19,240 nucleotides of DNA from Candidatus Egerieicola pullicola (GTDB lineage Bacteria; Bacillota; Clostridia; Oscillospirales; Ruminococcaceae): NCBI GenBank assembly GCA_018712465.1, contig DVGY01000016.1, positions 1 through 19,240 on the forward strand, written 5' to 3'. This document shows, one piece after another, positions 13,495-19,240 of the stretch. Numbering within the stretch: position 1 is the stretch's first letter; the number at the start of each line of letters is the position of its first letter. Both the position numbers and the translations under genes were made by a program. The notes beneath the pieces are model-generated. The model was given only the letters and a program-made list of their open reading frames with translations, made no database searches and was not told where the DNA came from.

Positions 13495-14467
13495 GACGCT
13501 CCCCTCCCACCGTTTCCACAAAGATTTCATGGAGGGACGGTTCCCGCAGATCGAAGGTAATCACCGGAATCTGCCGGGCGATCAATTCTCCCAGCAGCCG
13601 GTTGGCCTGCTCCTCCCCGGTGACCTTTAAGCGGTATTCGTACTCTTTTTCACTGAGCAGGGTAACGCCGCAGGAACGGATCAAGGGAGTAATGTCCTGC
13701 TCCACCTTTAAGCTCAGGTTTACCCGGCCGTAACTCTTTTTGATCTGATTCAGGTTCCCTTGCAGCACCGGTTTGGCTCGGTCCAGGATGGTGAGATCGG
13801 TACAAAACTCCTCCACCGTGGCCATTTGGTGGCTGGAAAGAATCAAATATTTTCCCTTTTCAATTTCTTCCCGGATCAGGCTTTTAAACAGGTCGGTATT
13901 CACCGGATCCAAGCCGGAAAGGGGTTCATCCAGCACAATGAGGTCCGGATCGGAAAGCAGGGCGGTCATCAGCTGAATCTTCTGCTGATTGCCTTTGGAA
14001 AGCTGATCCGCCAATTTCGGTTTCTGCTTTTTCTGCCGGGATGCAGAAAAGCTCTTTCCCCCCAATGGACTGACAGGCGGGTTTCCGGCATTGGGGTAAA
14101 GGTACTCCTCCACCTGAAGCCGGTGAGCCAGGTAGCGGATCCGCTGTTTGGCAGTGTCTTTGGGCACCCCCCGCAGCCCGGCAAAATACATCAGCTGATC
14201 CATCAAGGGGTATTTTGGATAAAGCCCCCGCTCCTCTGCCAGGTATCCCAGATTGCAGGAGGTGGGGTTCAGCTCCTTTCCCTCCCACAGCACCTGTCCT
14301 CCATCCCGGGACAGGATTCCCAGCATCATGCGGATGGTGGTGGTTTTCCCGGCACCGTTGGTGCCGAGCAAGGCATACACCCCGGGCTTTGGCATGGAAA
14401 AGCTCAGGTGGTCCACCACCGTTTTCTCTCCATACCGTTTGGTTAAGTCAATCACATCCAGGCTCAT
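13481..14467 (-). CDS. ABC transporter ATP-binding protein (NatA-like) with insertion before the signature motif
   Basis: The 328-residue ATPase has Walker A GTNGAGKT (35-42), signature LSKGNQQ (156-162), Walker B LIVLDE (176-181) and the switch histidine H213. The YLAEERGLYP segment replaces the classic Q-loop, as in NatA proteins, and a C-terminal domain of about 80 residues follows, also NatA-like. Between about residues 123 and 152 there is a Pro/Gly/Lys-rich stretch (GGKSFSASRQKKQKPK) where NatA homologues usually have only a few residues. The ATG has AAAGGAG 6 bases upstream and the promoter at 14515-14543 lies just ahead. It powers the two permeases encoded downstream. Substrate unknown. 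Confidence 0.92.
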   Translation of the reverse strand: MSLDVIDLTKRYGEKTVVDHLSFSMPKPGVYALLGTNGAGKTTTIRMMLGILSRDGGQVLWEGKELNPTSCNLGYLAEERGLYPKYPLMDQLMYFAGLRGVPKDTAKQRIRYLAHRLQVEEYLYPNAGNPPVSPLGGKSFSASRQKKQKPKLADQLSKGNQQKIQLMTALLSDPDLIVLDEPLSGLDPVNTDLFKSLIREEIEKGKYLILSSHQMATVEEFCTDLTILDRAKPVLQGNLNQIKKSYGRVNLSLKVEQDITPLIRSCGVTLLSEKEYEYRLKVTGEEQANRLLGELIARQIPVITFDLREPSLHEIFVETVGGERHELD

Positions 14468-14514
14468 AAGGTTCTCCTTTGTTGACGCAAAACTTGACCC
14501 TTTGGTCTGGCCTT

Positions 14515-14543
14515 ATTATACAAAAGAGCACCCTGAAATGCAA
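14515..14543 (-). promoter_or_regulatory. Promoter of the ABC exporter operon
   Basis: On the minus strand TTGCAT (14538-14543), a 17-base spacer and a perfect TATAAT (14515-14520). Transcription would start near 14508, with a leader of about 40 bases. A direct repeat of TTGAC (plus-strand 14482-14486 and 14494-14498) lies in that leader and could be an operator. Confidence 0.8.
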
Positions 14544-14583
14544 TGGATTTTTGGATAAGATTTGGTAAAGATTGCAGCCGGGG

Positions 14584-14618
14584 CAAAAAAAGGGACACAG
14601 CCTTTTGCTGCATCCCTT
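14584..14618 (-). terminator. Rho-independent terminator after folD
   Basis: On the minus strand AAGGGATGCAGC (14607-14618) pairs with GCTGTGTCCCTT (14590-14601) in 12 pairs including two G-U wobbles, around a 5-base loop, followed directly by a T-run. It lies 24 bases past the folD stop and separates this operon from the ABC operon. Confidence 0.9.
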
Positions 14619-14642
14619 GTGACATGACGATGAATATTTGGA

Positions 14643-15497
14643 TTACAACAACCCGTTCTGCACTTTGGCGGCGGTCAGGGTGTTGCGCATCAGGGTGGCG
14701 ATGGTCATGGGGCCTACTCCCCCAGGCACCGGAGTGATATATCCTGCTACCGGCTCCACCGAAGCAAAGTCCACGTCTCCGCAGAGCTTGCCATTTTCCA
14801 GCCGGTTCATGCCCACGTCGATGACCACGGCGCCGGGCTTGACCATATCCCCGGTAATCAGGTTAGCTTTGCCCACTGCCGCCACCAGAATGTCCGCCCG
14901 GCGGCATTCCTGGGCCAGATCTTTGGTCTTACTGTGGCAGATGGTGACGGTGGCGCTTTCGTGAAGCAGCAGCATCGCCATAGGTTTCCCCACAATATTG
15001 CTGCGGCCCACCACCACGGCGTTCTTTCCGGCGATTTCCACCCCGGTGGAGTGAATCAGATCCATACAACCGGCAGGGGTACAGGGAAGGAAGTGATAAT
15101 CGCCGATCATAATCTTCCCTACGTTTTCCGCATGGAAGGCATCCACATCCTTTTTGGGGTCGATGGTGCGGATGATGGCGTGTTCGTCAATCTGTTTAGG
15201 CAGAGGAAGCTGCACCAAAATGCCGTTAACTTCCGGGTCGGCATTGAGCTGCTGCACCAAATCCACCAATTCCTGCTGGGTGGTGCTGGCAGGAAGAGCG
15301 TACTCCCGGGACCGGAAGCCCACCAATTCGCAGGCCTTCTTTTTGTTGTTCACATATACCCGGCTGGCAGGGTCATCCCCTACAATGACTACTGCCAAGC
15401 AGATGGAAATGCCCCGTTCTTTTAACTTGGCGGCTTCTTCGGCTACCTGGGCTTTGACCTGGGCGCTGATTTGTTTTCCGTCAATGATCTGTGCCAT
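14643..15497 (-). CDS. folD: Bifunctional methylenetetrahydrofolate dehydrogenase / methenyltetrahydrofolate cyclohydrolase FolD
   Basis: FolD interconverts 5,10-methylene-, 5,10-methenyl- and 10-formyl-tetrahydrofolate, supplying one-carbon units. The 284-residue product has the normal length. The catalytic YVNNKKKAC segment (Y/K pair, about residues 50-58), the QLPLPKQID motif, the VVGRSNIVGKP nucleotide-binding motif and the C-terminal PVPGGVGPMT are all intact. The ATG at 15495-15497 (MAQIIDGK) is supported by AAGGAGG 9 bases upstream; a frame extending 33 residues further is a shadow of the lgt end. It overlaps the lgt 3' end by 17 bases, so translation is probably coupled. It is the last gene of the ymfF-ymfH-lgt-folD operon. 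Confidence 0.97.
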   Translation of the reverse strand: MAQIIDGKQISAQVKAQVAEEAAKLKERGISICLAVVIVGDDPASRVYVNNKKKACELVGFRSREYALPASTTQQELVDLVQQLNADPEVNGILVQLPLPKQIDEHAIIRTIDPKKDVDAFHAENVGKIMIGDYHFLPCTPAGCMDLIHSTGVEIAGKNAVVVGRSNIVGKPMAMLLLHESATVTICHSKTKDLAQECRRADILVAAVGKANLITGDMVKPGAVVIDVGMNRLENGKLCGDVDFASVEPVAGYITPVPGGVGPMTIATLMRNTLTAAKVQNGLL

Positions 15498-16587
15498 GAG
15501 TTTCTTCCTCCTTCTTTTCCTCCATAGATTCCGGTTCAGACGTTTCCTGAGACCCCTGGGAAGAATCTTCGGCATCCTCCGGGGAATGGGAAGCATCCGT
15601 TTCTTCTTCTGCGGGCAGGGTCACGCCAAATTCTTCTTGAGCGGCCTGCTGGACCTCTTCCGAAGAAAGCTGCCGGCCGTGACGGACTTCCCGTCTTTTC
15701 CGGGCTTTTTCCTTTTCTTCCTGGCGTTCCTCTTCCATATCCGCCAAATTCCGTTCACTTTCAGGGGTATCCGCATAGATCCAAATCTTTTCTGGATCCT
15801 GATTGCGGTGAATCTTCACCAGCATATAAACGTACACCGCTGCGGCAGCCACCACCAGCAGAATGCTCAGCAGCTGGCTTACCCGGATGCTGCCCAGCAT
15901 TAAGCTGTCGCCCCGCAGGCCTTCCACAAAGGCCCGTTCTGCACCGTACCACATACAGTACCACAGCACCACTTCCCCGTCAAACCGGCGCTTTTTGGAC
16001 AGGAAGTGGAACAGTCCAAAGCCCAGCAGGCACCACACTGATTCGTAAAGGAAGCAGGGATGCACCAAGGAATCCACCCCAGGCACCTCCATGGCGAAGA
16101 TGTTGGTGCAGGGGATGGAGGGATCGCCGTAGGCTTCTGCGTTAATAAAGTTGCCCCAGCGGCCGATGCCCTGGCCCAGCAGAAATGCAATCATGGCCAG
16201 ATCCAGGAAGGGGATCATGGGAAGCTTTTTCACCTTAAAGACAATGAGGCCCGCAATCAGCGCGCCGATGATGCCTCCGTAAATGGCGAGGCCGCCGCTG
16301 CGAAGGTTGAAGATTTCCAGCAGGTTATCCTGATAGTCCTCCCAGCTGAAAATCACATAGTAAAGCCGTGCGCCGATAATGCCGCCCACCACGCCGAAAA
16401 ACAGCACCTCAATGATCTGGTCAAAATCATAGCCGAACTGTTTCACCCGGCAGTAGGCGTACACCATGGCCAGGATCATGCCTGCCACAATGATAATGGC
16501 GTACCAGGCAATGTCCAGTCCAAAGATCTGGATGGTTGGGTTCATTTCAAAGGTCAGTCCCAAATAGGGAAAGGTTACGGTATTCAT
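15481..16587 (-). CDS. lgt: Prolipoprotein diacylglyceryl transferase Lgt with charged C-terminal extension
   Basis: Lgt transfers diacylglycerol from phosphatidylglycerol to the lipobox cysteine of prelipoproteins in the cell membrane. The polytopic core (about residues 1-262 of 368) contains the family signature GRWGNFINAEAYG (about 142-154) and the downstream HPCFLYES motif. After the last helix comes a tail of about 100 residues, almost entirely Glu/Lys/Arg/Ser/Gln with many acidic residues at the end, which most Lgt proteins (about 260-290 residues) lack. I chose the ATG at 16585-16587, 11 bases from AAAGGAG; the GTG at 16597-16599 is too close to that site. It begins 37 bases after ymfH with no terminator between. 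The core function is secure; the tail's role is unknown. Confidence 0.96.
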   Translation of the reverse strand: MNTVTFPYLGLTFEMNPTIQIFGLDIAWYAIIIVAGMILAMVYAYCRVKQFGYDFDQIIEVLFFGVVGGIIGARLYYVIFSWEDYQDNLLEIFNLRSGGLAIYGGIIGALIAGLIVFKVKKLPMIPFLDLAMIAFLLGQGIGRWGNFINAEAYGDPSIPCTNIFAMEVPGVDSLVHPCFLYESVWCLLGFGLFHFLSKKRRFDGEVVLWYCMWYGAERAFVEGLRGDSLMLGSIRVSQLLSILLVVAAAAVYVYMLVKIHRNQDPEKIWIYADTPESERNLADMEEERQEEKEKARKRREVRHGRQLSSEEVQQAAQEEFGVTLPAEEETDASHSPEDAEDSSQGSQETSEPESMEEKKEEETHGTDH

Positions 16588-16624
16588 CCGAATTGACACT
16601 CCTTTCTGATTACGTCCTGTTCCG

Positions 16625-17896
16625 TTACGCCGGGTCGATGATGCTTAAAGCACAGCGATCCGGGCGGAAGATTTCCGGCAACCGGGCGTTGACTTCTTCC
16701 AAGGTGAGCTGTTCCAGCAGTTGGATGGAATCAAACAGCCCCACGTCGGAAAATGCGGCGTTAATCATGGCGGAAGCAGTATTTTCCACACTGTTAAAGC
16801 CCTGAATCTGCCGCCCGTAAATCAGCCGTTTGCCCCGGCGGAACGCTTCCTCCGAAATGCCCTGAGGATAACGGTCCAGTTCCGCCAAAAGCTGTTTTTG
16901 CACCTCTTGAGGCTGACGGGATTCCCCGGCAAACAGCAGGGCGTAATAACCCCGGCCGGCAAAGATTTCGCTTTCAAAGTTTTGGTTAATCAACCCCTGC
17001 TGGTACAGCCGCCGGTAGAAGGGGCTGGTTTCCCCATAGATGGCTTCCAACAGGATCTCATCCACCAATTCCTGGCGCAATTCCGCCTCTCCCTCTAAGG
17101 GACGGCCTTTAAAGCCAATCTGGAACAGGGGGATGGCCACACTGAGGGTTTGGCGCACCAGAGGAGCGGCAATTTCCTCCGGTTCCTCCACCGTTTTCCG
17201 CTCCACCGTCACCGGCGCCACCGGCTTGATATGCTGCTGGAGCACCTGCTCCACCTGGGGGACGGTGAGATTACCTGCCACCGAAAGAACCATGTTGTTC
17301 AGATTGTAAAAATTATAGTAGCACTGATACAGCAGGTCGGAGGTGATGTGGGAAATGGACTCCACCGTGCCGGCAATGTCGATCCGCACCGGATGTTTTT
17401 GATACAGAGCTCCCAGCAGGTTGAAATACACCCGCCAGCCGGGATCGTCGTCGTACATTTTAATCTCCTGACCGATAATGCCCTGTTCCTTTTCCACAGT
17501 CTGTGGGGTGAAATAAGGCTCCTGAACGAAATCCAGCAGATAGCCTAGGTTCTCTTCCAGCTTATCGGTGGCGGAAAAGAGATAGCAGGTGCGGTCAAAG
17601 CTGGTATAGGCGTTGGCGGAAGCACCGGTACGGGAAAAGAGGGAAAAGGCGTCGCCGTATTCCTTTTCAAACATCTTGTGCTCCAAAAAGTGAGCCACGC
17701 CGTGGGGGACGGTGGTGTATTCCGTTTCGGTGTCCCGTTTAAAGGTTTGATCTACCGAACCCAAATTGGTGCCGAACAGGGCATAGTTGGAAGCATAGCC
17801 TTCCATGGGAAACAGCAGCACCGTCAAGCCGCTGGGATGTTTGCCCTGATAATAGCAAAGCCCGGTTTTTTCTTCCCGAATCTGATTCCAATCCAT
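16625..17896 (-). CDS. ymfH: M16-family zinc peptidase-like protein, YmfH type
   Basis: The 423-residue product carries the inverted zinc motif HxxEH as HFLEH at residues 69-73, with the downstream glutamate expected near E144 (IIGQEIKMY), so it should bind zinc and may be catalytic. It is the active-looking partner of the preceding M16-like protein. NCBI-style annotation calls such proteins 'EF-P 5-aminopentanol modification-associated protein YfmH'; the B. subtilis name is ymfH. That link is from genetic neighbourhood and family knowledge, and the peptidase substrate is not established. The ATG has AAGGAGG 9 bases upstream and starts one base after the ymfF stop. Confidence 0.9.
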   Translation of the reverse strand: MDWNQIREEKTGLCYYQGKHPSGLTVLLFPMEGYASNYALFGTNLGSVDQTFKRDTETEYTTVPHGVAHFLEHKMFEKEYGDAFSLFSRTGASANAYTSFDRTCYLFSATDKLEENLGYLLDFVQEPYFTPQTVEKEQGIIGQEIKMYDDDPGWRVYFNLLGALYQKHPVRIDIAGTVESISHITSDLLYQCYYNFYNLNNMVLSVAGNLTVPQVEQVLQQHIKPVAPVTVERKTVEEPEEIAAPLVRQTLSVAIPLFQIGFKGRPLEGEAELRQELVDEILLEAIYGETSPFYRRLYQQGLINQNFESEIFAGRGYYALLFAGESRQPQEVQKQLLAELDRYPQGISEEAFRRGKRLIYGRQIQGFNSVENTASAMINAAFSDVGLFDSIQLLEQLTLEEVNARLPEIFRPDRCALSIIDPA

Positions 17897-17897
17897 C

Positions 17898-19175
17898 TTA
17901 GCCTTCCTCCTTTTCCAGTCCGGTGAGGGTGTAGCAGAGCTGGAGCTGAATCCTCTTGGCTGCCTGAATGATCTGGTCCAGAGTGACCTGGCCCAGCAGC
18001 TGGGCTTCTTCCAAAGGAGAACGAACCTCCGGGTAAAGGATTCGCTGCATATAATAGCTTTCCTGGGCAGCCAGGGAATCTCCCACAGTGCGGTAGGAAT
18101 TCAGCACCGCTTTTTGGGCCTGCTCCAATTCCTGCCGGGTCACTTCTCCCTGCTGCATCAGGGAAAGCTGGTGCATCATTTCGTCGTAAGCGGCGGAAAT
18201 CTTTTCATGCTCCACCCCGCTGGACACCAGCAATACTCCACTGGGCAACGCCAACTGGCAGGAGCAGTAATAGCAGAGGCTGAGTTTTTCCCGCACGTTT
18301 AAAAACAACTTGGAGCTAGGGGTTCCCCCTAAGATCACCGAAGCCATCTGTGCGGCAAAGGGATCTTCTTCCTCCTGCAAACCGGAAGAAAGGCAGAGCA
18401 CCAGTTTGGATTGGGTGACGTCCATCCGCTCCACTACCCGGCGGCTTTCCCCGGCACGGTACCGGTACAGAGGAGAAACGGGTTTCGGGTCACGATCCCA
18501 ATGGGTAAACGCCTTTTGGAACACCTCCAGCGCCACGGAAGGATCCCCGCATCCCACAAAGAACAGATGAATCTGCCCTTCCTTCAACACCTGGCGGTAG
18601 GCTTCCGTCACCGACTCCGGGGTGAGGGCTTCCACCTGCTCCAGAGTGCCCAAAGGATCCAATCCGCCCCCCTGGGGGCCAAACAGCAATTCCGTGGCCC
18701 GCAGAATGGAGTAGCGGCGTTTGTCGTTGATTTTCGCTTCAATCAAATCGGAAAGGGTCTGCTTTTCGGTTTCCAGATCTTCTTGGGAAAACAATCCCTC
18801 TTCCCAATAGGGCTGCTGCACCAACTGGCAGAGCAGCTGGGCGCACTGGGATAACTGTCCTTCCTCTTGGAAGGTAAAGCGGTCGTCCAGTCCGGTGACT
18901 GCAACGCTGAGCACCTGATTTGGGCCCAGTTTATCCACCTTTGCTCCCAATCCGGCGCCGTACAAATCCGCCAGGCGGCAGGAAAGGCTGGTCATATCCG
19001 GGTATTCCCAGCAGCGCTTCACCCACAAATAAGGGAGAATGGCCCGGCTGGAACGCTTGGCATCCTCCATGGGCAGCACAAAATGCAGGCTCAGCCGGTT
19101 GCTTTTAAACCGGGGATCGGTGATCCAATGGAACACTACACCAGCGCCTAGGTCCACGCTCATTAGCTTTTCCAT
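17898..19175 (-). CDS. ymfF: M16-family non-catalytic partner, YmfF type
   Basis: The 425-residue product has the M16 fold pattern, but the HxxEH zinc motif is absent: the matching N-terminal region reads ILPYLWVKRCWEYPD (about 46-60). It does keep an Arg...Tyr-Tyr pair (R295 and Y302/Y303 in NVREKLSLCYYC), the hallmark of non-catalytic M16 subunits that complete the site of a partner. It therefore probably pairs with the YmfH-like protein encoded one base downstream (also named YfmF in annotation pipelines). I chose the ATG at 19173-19175, about 11 bases from a strong AGGAGG; the ATG at 19203-19205 lacks a ribosome site and lies only about 13 bases from the -10 box. First gene of the operon. 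Confidence 0.88.
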   Translation of the reverse strand: MEKLMSVDLGAGVVFHWITDPRFKSNRLSLHFVLPMEDAKRSSRAILPYLWVKRCWEYPDMTSLSCRLADLYGAGLGAKVDKLGPNQVLSVAVTGLDDRFTFQEEGQLSQCAQLLCQLVQQPYWEEGLFSQEDLETEKQTLSDLIEAKINDKRRYSILRATELLFGPQGGGLDPLGTLEQVEALTPESVTEAYRQVLKEGQIHLFFVGCGDPSVALEVFQKAFTHWDRDPKPVSPLYRYRAGESRRVVERMDVTQSKLVLCLSSGLQEEEDPFAAQMASVILGGTPSSKLFLNVREKLSLCYYCSCQLALPSGVLLVSSGVEHEKISAAYDEMMHQLSLMQQGEVTRQELEQAQKAVLNSYRTVGDSLAAQESYYMQRILYPEVRSPLEEAQLLGQVTLDQIIQAAKRIQLQLCYTLTGLEKEEG

Positions 19176-19217
19176 GATGATTACTTCCTCCTTCATCGAA
19201 ATCATGGTAACAGGTAC

Positions 19218-19223
19218 AGTATA
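19218..19223 (-). promoter_or_regulatory. -10 box of the ymfF-ymfH-lgt-folD promoter (cut by window edge)
   Basis: TATACT on the minus strand lies about 43 bases upstream of the ymfF start. With a 17-base spacer the -35 box would fall just past position 19240, outside the window, so the promoter cannot be confirmed here. Confidence 0.5.
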
Positions 19224-19240
19224 GCACAGCAGACGGAAAA

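Noticed and set aside
15498..15596. Upstream extension of the folD frame by 33 codons (Arg/Lys-rich)
   Set aside because: It is the shadow of the Lgt tail; FolD proteins begin at MAQIIDGK-like sequence and a strong ribosome site precedes that ATG.
1..19240. CRISPR arrays, insertion sequences, toxin-antitoxin or biosynthetic cluster
   Set aside because: I saw no regularly spaced repeats, transposase-like products, terminal inverted repeats or matching gene sets in the window.

Overview
The window looks like an ordinary chromosomal segment of an anaerobic, low-complexity-free Firmicute, most likely a gut Clostridia of the Oscillospiraceae/Ruminococcaceae type. The reasons are strong AGGAGG-type ribosome sites, sigma-A-like TTGACA/TATAAT promoters in AT-rich gaps, G/C-ending codons, an oxygen-sensitive class I fumarase alpha subunit, and the YmfF/YmfH peptidase-like pair. 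The organism call is an inference; no rRNA or marker gene is present. Every protein gene is on the minus strand; the only plus-strand gene is a tRNA.

Read in the direction of transcription (right to left): (1) 19223-14584, a four-gene operon of two M16-family peptidase-like proteins (YmfF-like, lacking the zinc motif, and YmfH-like, with it), lgt (lipoprotein diacylglyceryl transferase with a long charged tail) and folD, closed by a clear terminator. (2) 14543-10781, a three-gene ABC-2/NatAB-like exporter operon (ATPase plus two related permeases) with its own promoter and a bidirectional terminator. (3) 10587-10761, a plus-strand tRNA-Arg(CCG) gene with its own promoter and terminator, convergent with the ABC operon. 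(4) 10430-5681, an AT-rich regulatory gap with two candidate tandem promoters, followed by MoxR ATPase, DUF58 protein and membrane transglutaminase genes (compare B. subtilis yeaC-yeaD-yebA), then a terminator. (5) 5662 to the left edge, a consensus promoter, a DEDDh exonuclease with a zinc-ribbon tail, mnmA, a 179-base gap, then a tightly packed run of amidohydrolase, fumarase alpha subunit, THUMP rRNA methyltransferase and a membrane protein cut by the window edge.

Functionally the window mixes RNA modification (mnmA, the RlmL-like methyltransferase), one-carbon and central metabolism (folD, fumarase alpha), envelope biogenesis (lgt, MoxR-DUF58-transglutaminase, ABC exporter) and proteolysis-like proteins. 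I found no mobile element, CRISPR array, defence system or biosynthetic cluster. The points most worth a second look are the fumarase alpha gene with no adjacent beta partner, the mnmA-amidohydrolase gap that looks like decayed coding sequence, the insertion in the ABC ATPase, and the domain fusions on the exonuclease and Lgt.
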